Part shown: positions 8,367-18,371 of the stretch, in pieces | How positions within the stretch are numbered: the stretch's first letter is position 1 | Layout of the letters: each line of letters begins with the position of its first letter | Assembly (NCBI RefSeq): GCF_021462825.1 | Contig: NZ_JAKEEB010000007.1 | Coordinates: 62,001 to 126,000 of the forward strand | DNA from: Streptomyces glomeratus | GTDB taxonomy: Bacteria; Actinomycetota; Actinomycetes; Streptomycetales; Streptomycetaceae | Length of the DNA: 64,000 nucleotides | Direction of reading: 5' to 3' | The notes under the pieces: generated by a model | The model's database searches: none | Seen by the model: only the letters and a program-made list of their open reading frames with translations | What the model was told of the DNA's origin: nothing | Program-made: the position numbers and the translations under genes

Positions 8367-9125
8367 TCAGTCCCGGCTGCCTTGGTCACCCACGAGTGTG
8401 CCGATCTTCTCACCCTTGACGGCACGCGCGATATTGCCTTCCGCCAGAAGCTCGAAGACCAGAATGGGCAGCTTGTTGTCCCGGCACAGCGTGATGGCGG
8501 TCATGTCGGCGACCTTGAGGTCACGGGTGATGACCTCGCCATAGCTGAGCGAGTCGAACTTGACGGCCTCCGGGTTGGTCTTCGGATCGGAGTCGTAGAC
8601 TCCGTCCACACCGTTCTTGCCCATGAGCAGCGCCTCGGCGTCGATCTCGAGGGCACGCTGAGCGGCGGTCGTGTCGGTCGAGAAATACGGCATGCCCATG
8701 CCGGCGCCGAAGATGACCACGCGGCCCTTCTCCAGGTGGCGCACCGCCCGCAGCGGAATATACGGCTCGGCGACCTGACCCATGGTGATGGCGGTCTGCA
8801 CGCGCGAGTCGATGCCCTCCTTCTCCAGGAAATCCTGGAGGGCAAGGCAGTTCATGACCGTGCCGAGCATGCCCATGTAGTCGGAACGGGCCCGGTCCAT
8901 CCCGCGCTGCTGGAGTTCGGCTCCGCGGAAGAAGTTGCCGCCACCGATGACGACGGCGATCTGGGATCCGTCGCGCACCACGGCCGCGATCTCACGGGCG
9001 ATGGCATGCACCACGTCCGGGTCGACGCCGAGTCCGGTGCCGCCGGAGAACGCCTCTCCGGACAGTTTCAGCAGAAACCGGCCGCGTACTTTGCCGTCGT
9101 CGCTCTTCTCGGCCTTGGTGGTCAT
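8367..9125 (-). CDS. pyrH: UMP kinase
   Basis: Phosphorylates UMP to UDP. It has 252 residues from ATG 9125 ([12 protein letters not shown]), with a GGCGGGA Shine-Dalgarno. An upstream ATG at 9191 would only add a non-family extension running into a hairpin. Amino-acid-kinase fold motifs include [11 protein letters not shown] near the N-terminus, [10 protein letters not shown], and [14 protein letters not shown] 167-bp gap follows before frr; I see no extra gene in it. Confidence 0.95.
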   Translation of the reverse strand: MTTKAEKSDDGKVRGRFLLKLSGEAFSGGTGLGVDPDVVHAIAREIAAVVRDGSQIAVVIGGGNFFRGAELQQRGMDRARSDYMGMLGTVMNCLALQDFLEKEGIDSRVQTAITMGQVAEPYIPLRAVRHLEKGRVVIFGAGMGMPYFSTDTTAAQRALEIDAEALLMGKNGVDGVYDSDPKTNPEAVKFDSLSYGEVITRDLKVADMTAITLCRDNKLPILVFELLAEGNIARAVKGEKIGTLVGDQGSRD

Positions 9126-9163
9126 GGAGATCCCGCCTCTTTTACGTGTCGCACATACGAAGA

Positions 9164-9212
9164 AGGCCATTGCCGATGGGGGGTGTTTCACATCCCATGC
9201 GCGGCAATGGCC
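9164..9212 (-). terminator. hairpin between tsf and pyrH
   Basis: Arms GGCCATTGCCG (9164-9174) and CGGCAATGGCC (9202-9212), with a shorter ATGGG/CCCAT stem inside. It lies downstream of tsf and directly upstream of pyrH. It is followed on the minus strand by TTCTTCGT, so partial termination or attenuation between the genes is likely. Confidence 0.65.
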
Positions 9213-9332
9213 TCCTCGTCAGATCTGCTGTCGCCCGTCACGCGCGCGTGCGGGACGGCACACGCGCCTGAAGCGGACGACTGCTTTCGACCGTCGACCC
9301 TATCCGGGTCTCCCGTCGATCGCGGTACGGAC

Positions 9333-10169
9333 TCAGATGCCGACCTTGATGCGCGTGAAGCGCTTCAGGGTGACACCCGCCTCGTCCAGAACCTTCTGGA
9401 CGGACTTCTTGTTGTCGAGGGCGTACGGCTGGCCGAGCAGCGTGGCGTCCTTGAAGAAGCCGTTCAGGCGACCCTCGACGATCTTGGCGATCGCGGCCTC
9501 GGGCTTGCCCTCGGCGCGGGTGGTCTCCTCGGCGACACGACGCTCGGACTCGACGACCTCGGCCGGGACGTCCTCCTTGGAGAGGTACTTCGGCGCGAAG
9601 GCGGCGATGTGCTGGGCGATGCCCTTGGCGACCTCGGCGTTGGGCTTGTCGAACTCGACGAGGACACCGATCTGCGGCGGCAGGTCCGGCATCGTGCGGT
9701 GCATGTACGCCGTGACGAAGCCGTCGGAGAACTGCGCGAAGCGGTCCAGGACGATCTTCTCGCCGAGGTTGGCGTTGGCCTCGTCGACGAACGCCTGAAC
9801 CGTCTTGCCGGCCTCGATCTCGGAGGCGAGCAGGGCCTCGATGTCGGCCGGGGAGGTCTTGGCGACGTGCTCGGCGATCGCCTTGGCGACGGCCTGGAAC
9901 TTCTCACCCTTGGCGACGAAGTCCGTCTCGCACTTCAGCTCGACGAGGACACCGGAGGAGTTGTCGTCGGCGATGATCGAGACCACGGCGCCGTTCTCGG
10001 CGGAGCGGCCCTCGCGCTTGGCGACGCCCTTCTGGCCCTTGATGCGGAGCGCCTCGACGGCCTTCTCGACGTTGCCCTCGGCCTCGTCCAGCGCCTTCTT
10101 GCAGTCCATCATGCCGGCGCCGGTGAGCTCACGGAGCTTCTTGACGTCGGCGGCGGTGTAGTTCGCCAT
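9333..10169 (-). CDS. tsf: translation elongation factor Ts
   Basis: Guanine-nucleotide exchange factor for EF-Tu, 278 residues. The N-terminal UBA-like domain MANYTAADVKKLRELTGAGM is followed by the family signature MDCKKALDEAEGN. The dimerisation core has VELKCETDFVAKGEKF and the C-terminal block has LGQPYALD. It lies downstream of rpsB as in most bacteria. Structured intergenic DNA separates the two genes. Confidence 0.97.
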   Translation of the reverse strand: MANYTAADVKKLRELTGAGMMDCKKALDEAEGNVEKAVEALRIKGQKGVAKREGRSAENGAVVSIIADDNSSGVLVELKCETDFVAKGEKFQAVAKAIAEHVAKTSPADIEALLASEIEAGKTVQAFVDEANANLGEKIVLDRFAQFSDGFVTAYMHRTMPDLPPQIGVLVEFDKPNAEVAKGIAQHIAAFAPKYLSKEDVPAEVVESERRVAEETTRAEGKPEAAIAKIVEGRLNGFFKDATLLGQPYALDNKKSVQKVLDEAGVTLKRFTRIKVGI

Positions 10170-10243
10170 GATCTGTGAATCTCTTCTCGGAGTTCGAAGT
10201 CTCGAAGTCGGCGGCCGCCGCGGCTCGGGCGCGGGTCCGCCAA

Positions 10244-10329
10244 AGATCTACGGGCTACGAAGATCTACGCGCTACGTAGATCTAAGGGCTGCAGGTGAAC
10301 GGCGAGTGGCGCGCCCGGCGCCACTCGCC
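10244..10329 (-). promoter_or_regulatory. repeat-hairpin array between rpsB and tsf
   Basis: Contains three copies of AGATCTACG. One is at 10244-10252; the other two form an inverted pair at 10261-10269 and 10275-10283 around a 5-base loop. A second hairpin has 12-bp arms GGCGAGTGGCGC (10301-10312) and complement (10318-10329). Placed between rpsB and tsf, these probably attenuate read-through or mark an RNA-processing site. Confidence 0.6.
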
Positions 10330-10355
10330 CTCACATCAGCCGAACGGGCCTGAGG

Positions 10356-11243
10356 TCAGGCCTGCTCGCCCTCGGCGACGGCCGGAGCCTCGGTGGCCGG
10401 AGCCTCGGCGACCGGAGCCTCGGCGGCCGGAGCTTCGGCGGCCGGGGCGGCCTCCTCGGTGTCGGCCTTCTTCTCGCCCTCGAGCAGGTCGCGCTCCCAC
10501 TCGGCGAGCGGCTCGCCCGCGGCCTTCTCGCCCTTGCCCTCGGCGGCGGCACCGGAGCGGGCGATGAGGCCCTCGGCCACGGCGTCGGCGATCACACGGG
10601 TGAGCAGGGTGACGGAGCGGATCGCGTCGTCGTTGCCCGGGATCTTGTAGTCGACCTCGTCGGGGTCGCAGTTGGTGTCGAGGATCGCGACGACCGGAAT
10701 GTTGAGCTTGCGGGCCTCGCCGACCGCGATGTGCTCCTTCTTGGTGTCCACGATCCAGACGGCGCTCGGCACCTTCTGCATCTCGCGGATACCACCGAGG
10801 GTCTTCTCCAGCTTGGCCTTCTCACGGGAGAGGACCAGGAGCTCCTTCTTGGTCAGACCGGAGGCGGCGACGTCCTCGAAGTCGATCTGCTCCAGCTCCT
10901 TGAGGCGCTGCAGACGCTTGTAGACGGTCGAGAAGTTGGTGAGCATGCCGCCCAGCCAGCGCTGGTTCACGTACGGCATGCCGACGCGGGTGGCCTGCTC
11001 GGCGATGGCCTCCTGCGCCTGCTTCTTCGTGCCGACGAACATGACGGTGCCGCCGTGGGCGACGGTCTCCTTGACGAACTCGTAGGCGCGGTCGATGTAC
11101 GACAGCGACTGGAGCAGGTCGATGATGTAGATGCCGTTGCGCTCGGTGAAGATGAAGCGCTTCATCTTCGGGTTCCAGCGACGGGTCTGGTGACCGAAGT
11201 GGACGCCGCTCTCCAGCAGCTCCCGCATCGTGACGACGGCCAT
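10356..11243 (-). CDS. rpsB: 30S ribosomal protein S2
   Basis: Small-subunit protein of 295 residues from ATG 11243, with AAGGAG upstream. The typical start [19 protein letters not shown] is present, as are [21 protein letters not shown] and [12 protein letters not shown]. The C-terminus carries a long Ala/Pro/Glu tail with repeated [17 protein letters not shown] units of about 30 residues, common in Streptomyces S2 and not part of the core fold. An open frame extending to 11474 is upstream leader and not coding. Confidence 0.97.
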   Translation of the reverse strand: MAVVTMRELLESGVHFGHQTRRWNPKMKRFIFTERNGIYIIDLLQSLSYIDRAYEFVKETVAHGGTVMFVGTKKQAQEAIAEQATRVGMPYVNQRWLGGMLTNFSTVYKRLQRLKELEQIDFEDVAASGLTKKELLVLSREKAKLEKTLGGIREMQKVPSAVWIVDTKKEHIAVGEARKLNIPVVAILDTNCDPDEVDYKIPGNDDAIRSVTLLTRVIADAVAEGLIARSGAAAEGKGEKAAGEPLAEWERDLLEGEKKADTEEAAPAAEAPAAEAPVAEAPATEAPAVAEGEQA

Positions 11244-11516
11244 GGCCGTTCTCCTTGAGTTTCTCGGTTGTGCCGCGGGCACCGGATGGCACCCGCGCCT
11301 GACGCCCGCGATGCGCCGTGCCGCAAAGGACCGAGGAGCGCTGACACCGGCCTCATCGAGGGCCTGGTGCCGGGGCGTGCGAAGTCGACCCGGTGACCCG
11401 GATCGCCACAAGAAGTGTACGGGACCCGCGGAGCGGCGGGTGACGCCCCTGTCCACAACCGGACGGTTGTCCACAGATCTCGGCCATGATCGCCCGGTGT
11501 GCGAGACGGTACCCGC

Positions 11517-12155
11517 ATGCGAGCTGAACGAAATGTGCGGTGGTGGCCCGCGGTGCTGCTGCTGACGGCGGCGGGCGTGTCGACGCCCGTCGCGTCGGTG
11601 GTCCCCCGGACCCCCGTCGCGTGGGCGGGCGTGTCACCCCGCCCGGATCCGGCCCCGGCCCCGGCCCCGGCCGGCACGCCGGTCCCCGACCGGACGACGC
11701 CCGCCGCCGCCCGCCTGTGGCCGGTGGGCGTCCACCCGACGGTCGTACGGGGCTGGGAGCCTCCGGCTACGCCGTACGGGCCGGGACACCGGGGCGTCGA
11801 CCTGGCGGCGGCCCCGGGCGACCTCGTGCGGGCGGTGGCGGCCGGCCGGGTCACCTTCGCCGGGCGGGTGGCGGGCCGGGGTGTGGTCTCCGTGGAACTG
11901 GCAGGAACGGGCGCGCCACCCCTGCGGACGACGTACGAGCCGGTACGCGCGTCGGTCCGCACGGGAGACACCGTCCGGCCGGGCGAGGTACTCGGAGTAC
12001 TGGAACCACCGACCGCCCACTGCGCGGGACCGTGTCTGCACTGGGGGCTGCGCCGCGGCGAGACCTATCTGAATCCGCTGTCCCTGCTGCCGCCCTGGCT
12101 GCTGCGTGTGGGGCCGTCGCGGCTGCTGCGGGTGGAGGGGGTGCCGTTGCCTTAG
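11517..12155 (+). CDS. secreted M23-family (LytM-like) peptidase
   Basis: Predicted exported cell-wall endopeptidase-like protein of 212 residues. A signal peptide or anchor ([22 protein letters not shown]) is followed by a Pro/Ala-rich linker and an M23 domain. The domain has GHRGVDLAA with the zinc-binding His and Asp, and [16 protein letters not shown] near the C-terminus. The canonical HxH is C-L-H here, so the first His is replaced by Cys. As far as I recall this is common in actinobacterial members, but activity is uncertain. ATG 11517 is chosen; GTG 11499 is equally possible and neither has a strong Shine-Dalgarno. Confidence 0.85.
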   Translation: MRAERNVRWWPAVLLLTAAGVSTPVASVVPRTPVAWAGVSPRPDPAPAPAPAGTPVPDRTTPAAARLWPVGVHPTVVRGWEPPATPYGPGHRGVDLAAAPGDLVRAVAAGRVTFAGRVAGRGVVSVELAGTGAPPLRTTYEPVRASVRTGDTVRPGEVLGVLEPPTAHCAGPCLHWGLRRGETYLNPLSLLPPWLLRVGPSRLLRVEGVPLP

Positions 12156-12165
12156 CGGGGGCTTG

Positions 12166-12194
12166 TGGGTGGGAGGGAGGGGGAGGGGGGAGGG
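12166..12194 (+). other. G-tract run, potential G-quadruplex
   Basis: Immediately after the M23 peptidase stop, the plus strand has at least five runs of three or more G separated by single T or A bases (GGGTGGGAGGGAGGGGG and onward). It lies between convergent genes and could fold as a quadruplex or assist termination. Confidence 0.5.
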
Positions 12195-12210
12195 CCCCCC
12201 GAGGGGAAGC

Positions 12211-12801
12211 TCAGCCCCGGACGCCCCGCAGGGCCATGGCGACCGCCGCCTCGGTGATGACGGCCGGGTCCTCCGCGGCTCCCAGCTCGATGCGCCGTAC
12301 CGCCGCGTCGACCACTCCCTGGAGCAGCATGGCCGTGAGCCGGGGCTCGTCATGCCCCATCGCGCCGAGCGTGTCGGCGATCATCGTCACGAGCCCGCCG
12401 TGCGCGGCCCGGATCTTCTCGCGCGCCCCGGCGTCCAGTTCGCTCGCCGAGATGGCGACCACGGCCCGGTGCCGGCGGTCCCCCACCAGCGCCAGCTGCT
12501 GCCGCACATACGCCTCGATCTTCGCCTCGGGACCGTCCGCCGCCGCCATGGCCGCCTCGACCTCCGCGGCCCAGACGGGGAAGTCGACCGCGCACAGTTC
12601 CTCGACGACGGCCGCGCGGGAGCGGAAGTACTCGTACACGGAGGAGCGCGCCAGGCCGGTCCGCTCGGCGAGGGCCGGGAACGTCAGTGCGTCCGTACCG
12701 CCCTCGGACAGGAGGGACCGGGCCGCGTCCAGCAGGGCGGCTCGCTGCATCGACCGGTGCTCGGCCACGGAGGCCGCTCGAATCCTTGGCACGTCAACCA
12801 C
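12211..12801 (-). CDS. TetR family transcriptional regulator
   Basis: One-component repressor of 196 residues. The N-terminal helix-turn-helix is LTFPALAERTGLARSSVYEYF, residues about 39-59. The ligand-binding and dimerisation half is alpha-helical and Ala-rich, with no recognisable specificity. It starts with GTG at 12801. It is convergent with the M23 peptidase and located downstream of whiG, so its target is not evident from context. Confidence 0.9.
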   Translation of the reverse strand: MVDVPRIRAASVAEHRSMQRAALLDAARSLLSEGGTDALTFPALAERTGLARSSVYEYFRSRAAVVEELCAVDFPVWAAEVEAAMAAADGPEAKIEAYVRQQLALVGDRRHRAVVAISASELDAGAREKIRAAHGGLVTMIADTLGAMGHDEPRLTAMLLQGVVDAAVRRIELGAAEDPAVITEAAVAMALRGVRG

Positions 12802-12958
12802 TGTACGGACGGAGCGCCGCCCGCGGGAGCCACTGGCCCGTGTGTGCCGCTCGCCTGGGCCAGTCGTGCGCCGTGTGCGGGCTTTTGGGCTACGTGCGCC
12901 CGGCGCGTGCCGCCGGTCCGGGCGGCCACGGGCCGTCGTGCTCGGCCGTCGTCCCGGG

Positions 12959-13801
12959 TCAGCGCCCGAAGCCGGCCAGCTTGGCCCGTAGCTGGAGGAC
13001 CGACTTCGTGTGGATCTGGCTCACGCGGCTCTCGGTGACGCCGAGCACATTGCCGATCTCGGCGAGTGTGAGTCCTTCGTAGTAGTAGAGCGTCACCACG
13101 GTCTTCTCCCGGTCGGGCAGCGTGTTGATCGCCCGGGCGAGGAAGCGTCGAAGCTCCCGGTCCTCGGCCACCTCCACGGGGTTGTCCGCGGCGGTGTCCT
13201 CGAGGGTGTCCATGAGGCTGAGCCGGTCGCCTCCCTCGCCGCCGACGTGCAGCAGCTCCTCCAGGGCCACCACGTTCGCCAGCGACAGCTGGCTGAAGAC
13301 GGCGTGGAGTTCCTCGACGCCGATGCCCATCTCGGCCGCGACCTCGCCTTCGGTGGGGGTGCGTCGCAGCCGCGCCTCCAGGGTCGCGTACGCCCGTTCC
13401 ACGCTGCGCGCCTTCTGCCGCACCGACCGGGGGATCCAGTCCAGCGCCCGCAGCTCGTCGATCATCGCGCCCCGGATCCGGGTGATCGCGTACGTCTCGA
13501 ACTTGATCTCCCGGTCGATGTCGAACTTCTCGATCGCGTCGATCAGCCCGAAGACTCCGGACGACACGAAGTCCGCCTGTTCCACATTGGCCGGCAGGCC
13601 TACGCTCACGCGCCCCGCCACGTACTTCACCAACGGCGAGTAGTGCAGGATCAGCTGCTCCCGCAGCCGCTCGTCTCCCGTCTCCTTGTACGACCGCCAC
13701 AACTCGTCGAGCGTCGAGGGAGCGGGCGGGCGCACGCTGCCGCCGTCACGGGCGGCTGGGGGGTGCGCCGCCCGGTCGGACCCGGAGGTGTGCTGGGGCA
13801 T
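12959..13801 (-). CDS. whiG: RNA polymerase sigma factor WhiG
   Basis: Sigma factor of the FliA/WhiG class, 280 residues, that in Streptomyces starts sporulation of aerial hyphae. A variable N-terminus precedes region 2 ([22 protein letters not shown], then [13 protein letters not shown] and [18 protein letters not shown]). Region 3 is around [15 protein letters not shown]. Region 4 ends in [19 protein letters not shown]. The start is ATG 13801. Location near rpsB/tsf and dprA matches the known Streptomyces neighbourhood. Confidence 0.97.
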   Translation of the reverse strand: MPQHTSGSDRAAHPPAARDGGSVRPPAPSTLDELWRSYKETGDERLREQLILHYSPLVKYVAGRVSVGLPANVEQADFVSSGVFGLIDAIEKFDIDREIKFETYAITRIRGAMIDELRALDWIPRSVRQKARSVERAYATLEARLRRTPTEGEVAAEMGIGVEELHAVFSQLSLANVVALEELLHVGGEGGDRLSLMDTLEDTAADNPVEVAEDRELRRFLARAINTLPDREKTVVTLYYYEGLTLAEIGNVLGVTESRVSQIHTKSVLQLRAKLAGFGR

Positions 13802-14070
13802 TCGTCGCCTTGTGCCGTTCTGCCGTGGACTGGGGATGCCTGGGTGAGCTGTCGGTCTGATGTCGAGGGCCTTCTGAGTCGGGATCCTCGTGAGCGTAGC
13901 GTGACTGCGGTGTCGCAGTGTGCGAAGGGCGAGGCGTCACCCGTGCGCGAAGGGGTGTGGTGGGACGTCTGCCGCGGTGATGGCCGTCGCCCTGAGTGAT
14001 CGCCGGAAAGGGTCAACTGGTGGAATTGCCAAGGGCGTCGGGGGTCGCCCGGACGGCCGAACACGCTGGG

Positions 14071-15232
14071 TCAACACTGACCGTGATCTTGTCGGACGGA
14101 GGTCACCGCCTGGCGTGTCAACTTCCAGCCGTCGCCGTGTCGTTCGACGAATCCAAGTGATCGGAGTTCGTACAGTCTCCCGACCGCGTCGTCCTCGCTG
14201 GTCTGGGCACCGCGGGCGATCTCGCCCGCCGCCGCCGTGCCGCGCCCGGGCAGCGCTGCCAGTACGCGCCGGGCGGCCGGTTCCAGCAGGTCGCGGGGGA
14301 GCACGGGGCCGCGCCGGTCCGGAGCGAGCTCTCCCATGCCTCCGACGAGTTCGACGATTTCGGCGGCGTCCGTGACCAGCACCGCTTCGCCGCGCAGCAG
14401 TTCGTGGACTCCTGCGGACAGCCTGCTGGTGGCCGGCCCGGGCACGCCCATGGTGTGGCGGCCGAGTCGCTGTGCGGCACGCGCCGTGACCAGGGAGCCA
14501 CTGCGGTGGGCGGCCTCGACGACGACGGTGCCGCGGGTGAGCGCCGCGATGACGCGGTTCCGCACGATGAATCTGCTGGGTGTCGGGTGATCGCCGGGGG
14601 GGCAGTTCTCCGATCACGAGGCCCTGCTCGGCGATTCTGGTGATCAGCCCTGTGTGGCCGCGTGGGTAGGGCCGGTCGACTCCGCAGGCCAGTACGGCGG
14701 CGGTGGAGCCGCCGGCGCCGAGGGCTCCGCGGTGGGCCGCTCCGTCGACGCCGTAGGCGCCGCCCGACACCACGACCCATCCGCACTCGGCGAGGCCTGC
14801 GGCGAGGGTGGCCGCCATGTGGGCGCCGTACTCGGTGCAGGCACGGGCGCCGACGACCGCGACGGACCGCAGGGCCCACAGTCGCAGGGCGGGGCGGCCG
14901 CGCACCCACAGCCCGATGGGGCGGGCGTCCCCGAGGTCGTCGAGTTGTGCCGGCCACTCGGGGCCGCCGGGGCACAGGAATCGCATTCCCGTCTCCCGGG
15001 CGGCGGTCCAGTCGCGCTCCGGCTCGGCTCTCTCGGCGCGCGCCCGCAGTCCCGCCCATCGCTTTTCCGGTACTCCCGGCAGCCGTGCCCGTGTACCCCT
15101 CAGCCGTCGGGCCACCTCCTCGGCCCCGTACTCGCGGATCCACCGGCCTGCCGTCTCGTCGCCGGGCTCGAGGACGCGGGTGAGGAAGATCCGGGCGAGG
15201 CGTTCACCGTCCGGGGTGTCGTCCCGGCTCAT
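14071..15232 (-). pseudogene. dprA: DNA-processing protein DprA, interrupted by a +1 frameshift
   Basis: DprA/Smf homologue, which loads RecA on single-stranded DNA in transformable bacteria and has an unclear role in Streptomyces. The first part runs from ATG 15232 with the Rossmann blocks SVAVVGARACTEYGAHMA and VVVSGGAYGVDGAAHRGAL, and reaches VIGELPP. There the frame breaks at a run of seven G (plus strand 14596-14602). The remainder (RNRVIAALTRGTVVVEAAH, then HTMGVPGPATS and a C-terminal winged helix) continues in another frame to 14071. Six G would restore GELPPGDHPTPSRFIVRNRV. The defect is either a real mutation or a homopolymer sequencing error. The start overlaps the stop of the yifB-like gene (ATGA). 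Confidence 0.88.
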
Positions 15233-16857
15233 GCGGAGGCTCCGATGGCCATCGGTACACCCCGTGGAACGCCGGTGCGCAGTTGGAGGGCCAAGGCGAC
15301 GTCGGCAGCGTCGGGACGGGGGTGCCCCGCGAGGTCGGCGACGGTCCAGGCGACGCGCAGCACCCGGTCCAGCCCTCGGGCGGTCAGCGTCCCGCGTTCG
15401 AGACTGCGCTCGGCCTGGTCCATGGCGCCGCCGGCGGCGTGCCAGCGGTTGCGCAGCTCTCGGCCCGGGATCTCGCTGTTGGTTCGCCAGGGGGTGTCCG
15501 CCAGGCGGGCCGCCGCTCGCTGCCGGGCGTCGTGGACCCGGGCGGCCACTGTCGCGGTGGATTCACCGGGGGCGCGGCGCCCGGTGAGTTCGGCGCGGGT
15601 GACCGGATCCACCTCGACGCGGAGGTCGACGCGGTCCAGGAGTGGGCCGGAGAGCCGGGCCTGGTAGCGGCGGATCGCCGAGGGCGGGCATTCGCAGAGG
15701 GTGTCGCGTAGGGAGAAGCGGCCGCAGGGGCACGGGTTGGCCGCGAGCACCATCAGGAATTTCGCGGGGAACCGTACGACACCGGCGCTGCGGGCGATCA
15801 CGACGTGTCCCGCTTCCAGGGGCTGGCGGAGTGCGTCGAGGGCCTGGCTGTTGAACTCGGGTGTCTCGTCGAGGAAGAGGATGCCCCGGTGGGAGAGCGA
15901 CACGGCGCCGGGGCGGGCGACGCCGGGTCCGCCGCCTACGAGCGCCTGCATGGTGGCCGAGTGGTGCGGGGCGCAGTAGGGGGGTGTGTCGATGAGGGGC
16001 TTGCCCGGGGGGAGCAGTCCGGCCACCGAGTGCACCGCCGTGACTTCCAGCGATTCCTGCCTGGTGAGTTTGGGCAGGAGGGCGGGCAGTCGTTCCGCGA
16101 GCATGGTCTTTCCGGCGCCGGGTGGTCCTTCGAGGAACAGGTGGTGTCCGCCGGCCGCTGCGACTTCCACTGCGGTGCGTGCGGAGATCTGGCCGACGAC
16201 GTCGGCCAGATCGTGGTCCTGGTCGTGCTGGGCGGCGCGCAGGCTGTGCATGCCCGTGGCCGCGCCGGTGCCGGGCACGCGCAGGCCGGCGAGGAGCGGG
16301 TCGGGGCGGCCCTGTTCATCCGGTTCTTCTTCGGGTACGGGTTCGTCCGCGAGGATCGCGATCAGCTGGCGCAGGCTGCGGACGCCGAGTACGGAGACAC
16401 CGGGTACGAGTGAGGCCTCGGCGGCCGCGCACTCGGGTACGACCACCTGTTCGTACCCGGCGTCCGCCGCGGCGAGTACGGCGGGGAGGATGCCCCGCAC
16501 GGGCCGGACCCGTCCGTCCAGTCCCAGCTCGCCGATCATCACGATGTCGGCGAGTACGCGCGGGTCGATCCGCTCCGCGGCGCCGAGCACCGCGCAGGCG
16601 ACGGCGAGGTCGAAGCCGCTGCCGGCCTTCGGAACGGAGGCCGGGCTGAGCCCCACGGTGAGTTTTTTGGACGGCCAGGGCGCGCCGGCGTTCACCACCG
16701 CGGCCCGTACGCGGTCGCGGCTCTCGGTGAGGCTCTTGTCGGGGAGGCCCACCAGGGTGAACGCGGCGACGCCGGGTTCGAGGTCGGCCTGGACCTCGAC
16801 GACCACGCCTTCGACGCCGACCAGCGCGACGGAGCATGTGCGTGCGAAGCCCATCAC
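15229..16857 (-). CDS. YifB/ComM-type Mg-chelatase-like AAA+ ATPase
   Basis: AAA+ protein of 542 residues. The ComM branch is a helicase acting in branch migration during transformation; the Streptomyces role is not established. The N-terminal Lon-like S5 fold has [20 protein letters not shown]. Walker A is [16 protein letters not shown], Walker B is [11 protein letters not shown], and a cysteine-rich block reads NPCPCGRF. It overlaps both neighbours by 4 bp (ATGA), with the YraN gene upstream and dprA downstream. It is therefore very likely co-transcribed with them. Confidence 0.94.
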   Translation of the reverse strand: MMGFARTCSVALVGVEGVVVEVQADLEPGVAAFTLVGLPDKSLTESRDRVRAAVVNAGAPWPSKKLTVGLSPASVPKAGSGFDLAVACAVLGAAERIDPRVLADIVMIGELGLDGRVRPVRGILPAVLAAADAGYEQVVVPECAAAEASLVPGVSVLGVRSLRQLIAILADEPVPEEEPDEQGRPDPLLAGLRVPGTGAATGMHSLRAAQHDQDHDLADVVGQISARTAVEVAAAGGHHLFLEGPPGAGKTMLAERLPALLPKLTRQESLEVTAVHSVAGLLPPGKPLIDTPPYCAPHHSATMQALVGGGPGVARPGAVSLSHRGILFLDETPEFNSQALDALRQPLEAGHVVIARSAGVVRFPAKFLMVLAANPCPCGRFSLRDTLCECPPSAIRRYQARLSGPLLDRVDLRVEVDPVTRAELTGRRAPGESTATVAARVHDARQRAAARLADTPWRTNSEIPGRELRNRWHAAGGAMDQAERSLERGTLTARGLDRVLRVAWTVADLAGHPRPDAADVALALQLRTGVPRGVPMAIGASA

Positions 16858-17225
16858 GCCACCCCCCGCGCGTGCTCGACCACGGGGGCGCCGCGCTCGG
16901 GCAGCAGGACGCCGACGATGTCGACCCGGACTCCGCCCGGTGGTGCGCCGCCGTGGCCTTGGATCCAGCGCTCGGCGAGGCCGCGCAGCCGGTCCGCTTT
17001 CGCGGGTGTGATGGCGGCCATGGGGTGCTGGAAGGAGCCGCCTGTGCGGGTCTTGACCTCGCAGACCACCAGCACGTCGCCGTCTTGGGCGACGATGTCG
17101 ATCTCACCGCTGCGGCCGCAGCGCCAGTTGCGCTCCAGGACCGTCATTCCGGCTTCGGACAGGCGCCGGGCGGCCAGTTCCTCGCCGTACCTGCCCCGTG
17201 CGCTGCGTGCCTGATGTGTGCTCAT
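16854..17225 (-). CDS. YraN family (UPF0102) nuclease-like protein
   Basis: Small protein of 123 residues with a restriction-endonuclease-like core: [16 protein letters not shown], then [21 protein letters not shown] and CEVKTR. The E...D...E-x-K pattern is the family active-site arrangement. ATG 17225 is preferred, with GGAGG ten bases upstream; GTG 17255 would add ten residues. The stop overlaps the start of the yifB-like gene. Family function is unsettled; DNA processing is inferred from fold and operon. Confidence 0.92.
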   Translation of the reverse strand: MSTHQARSARGRYGEELAARRLSEAGMTVLERNWRCGRSGEIDIVAQDGDVLVVCEVKTRTGGSFQHPMAAITPAKADRLRGLAERWIQGHGGAPPGGVRVDIVGVLLPERGAPVVEHARGVA

Positions 17226-17343
17226 GTCGGCACCACCTCCGGCGCCCACCGTCACGCATGCGGCATCCCGCTGTGGATCTTGGTGGACAGGCCGGTGGTT
17301 GTGGACAACTCCGTCACCCGGGCGGGTGAGGTGGTGCCGTCCG

Positions 17344-17652
17344 TCACCCGCTGGGCAGCTCGAGATCGGTCTTGTTCAGCTCCTCGATGTTCACATCCTT
17401 GAACGTAAGGACGCGTACCTGCTTCACGAAGCGTGCGGGCCTGTACATGTCCCACACCCAGGCGTCCGCCATGGACACCTCGAAGAACACCTCGCCCTGG
17501 ACCGAGTGCACCTGCATCTCGTAGTCGTTGGTGAGGTAGAAGCGCCGCTCGGTCTCGATCACGTATTTGAACAGACCGACGACATCGCGGTACTCCCGGT
17601 AGAGCTTGAGCTCCATCTCGGTCTCGTACTTCTCGAGGTCCTCGGCGCTCAT
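17344..17652 (-). CDS. DUF2469 family protein
   Basis: Actinobacterial conserved protein of 102 residues and unknown function. It begins [20 protein letters not shown], which is strongly helical and charged. A beta-rich part follows, with [18 protein letters not shown] and [13 protein letters not shown]. No catalytic motif or membrane segment is visible. It lies between a NUDIX gene and yraN in the group of genes after the signal-peptidase cluster, a constant position in Streptomyces. Confidence 0.92.
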   Translation of the reverse strand: MSAEDLEKYETEMELKLYREYRDVVGLFKYVIETERRFYLTNDYEMQVHSVQGEVFFEVSMADAWVWDMYRPARFVKQVRVLTFKDVNIEELNKTDLELPSG

Positions 17653-17708
17653 GGCATGTTCCCCTTCAGCCGTGCGGTCCCACCATTGTGCGCCAGTCCC
17701 GTGAGCCC

Positions 17709-18371
17709 CTAGACGATTTCGGTGTCGAGGACTTCGGGAGTGGCCGGGGGGCCTTCGTCGAGCAGCCTGCGGAGCAGCTCGGCGAGTCTCGTCGGATACA
17801 CCGTCTCATGCGACTCGGCCAGTTCCCGGCACGACCACCACCGTGCTCCGGCGACGCTGCGCTTTTCCAGCTCCGTCAGGCCCGGCGGCTCCATCAGGCC
17901 CGGTGCGGCCGTGGCGGTCCGGGCCGTGCGGGCCAGGTAGTACCACTCGTCCTGGTTCCAGCGGCGGCCGGCGAACGGGAAGGAGCAGGTGCGCCGCCAC
18001 AGCACCGGGCCCAGCTCGACATCCGTGATGCCGGTCTCCTCGGCCAGCTCGCGCAGTGCGGCCTGCTCGCGGGTCTCCTCGCCCTCCACGCCGCCTCCGG
18101 GCGTGAACCACCAGTCGTCGGCCGGATCGTCCGGCTCGTGCCCGTGCAGCAGCAGGATGCGGTCCTCGGGGTCGAGGAGCACCACCCGGGCCACCTTGCG
18201 CAGCCCGTCCTCGCCGGTCCTCCCCGCCCCGCCCTCGCCCGCGTCGGGCCCGTGCGGCCGGTGGGGCTCGCGAGGCCCGCAGGGCTCCCCCGGGCCGTCC
18301 GGCCCGTAAGGCTCCCGCGGGTCGTGCGGCTCGCTCGGGGAGGAGAGGGGCGGCGGCGCCTCAGCGGACAC
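17709..18371 (-). CDS. NUDIX hydrolase
   Basis: Hydrolase of nucleoside diphosphate-linked substrates, 220 residues. The complete Nudix box is GGGVEGEETREQAALRELAE followed by ETGI, around residues 100-123, with the metal-binding glutamates present. About 50 N-terminal residues are a low-complexity Pro/Gly/His/Asp repeat (PHDPREPYGPDGPGEPCG), unlike typical NUDIX proteins. The GTG start at 18371 overlaps the end of the sipZ-like gene, implying co-translation. The substrate cannot be predicted. Confidence 0.93.
   Translation of the reverse strand: MSAEAPPPLSSPSEPHDPREPYGPDGPGEPCGPREPHRPHGPDAGEGGAGRTGEDGLRKVARVVLLDPEDRILLLHGHEPDDPADDWWFTPGGGVEGEETREQAALRELAEETGITDVELGPVLWRRTCSFPFAGRRWNQDEWYYLARTARTATAAPGLMEPPGLTELEKRSVAGARWWSCRELAESHETVYPTRLAELLRRLLDEGPPATPEVLDTEIV

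Noticed and set aside
8382..10178. 598-codon plus-strand open frame over pyrH and tsf
   Set aside because: Runs antisense across two certain genes; third-position G/C bias creates such frames.
13937..14560. Continuation of the 5' dprA frame to 13937 as a distinct C-terminal domain
   Set aside because: After the homopolymer the frame becomes Arg/Pro/His-rich out-of-frame translation while the true DprA sequence resumes in another frame.
18240..18360. Repetitive PHGPD-type codons as a separate repeat element
   Set aside because: Part of the NUDIX open frame N-terminus; no exact DNA repeat unit was found.
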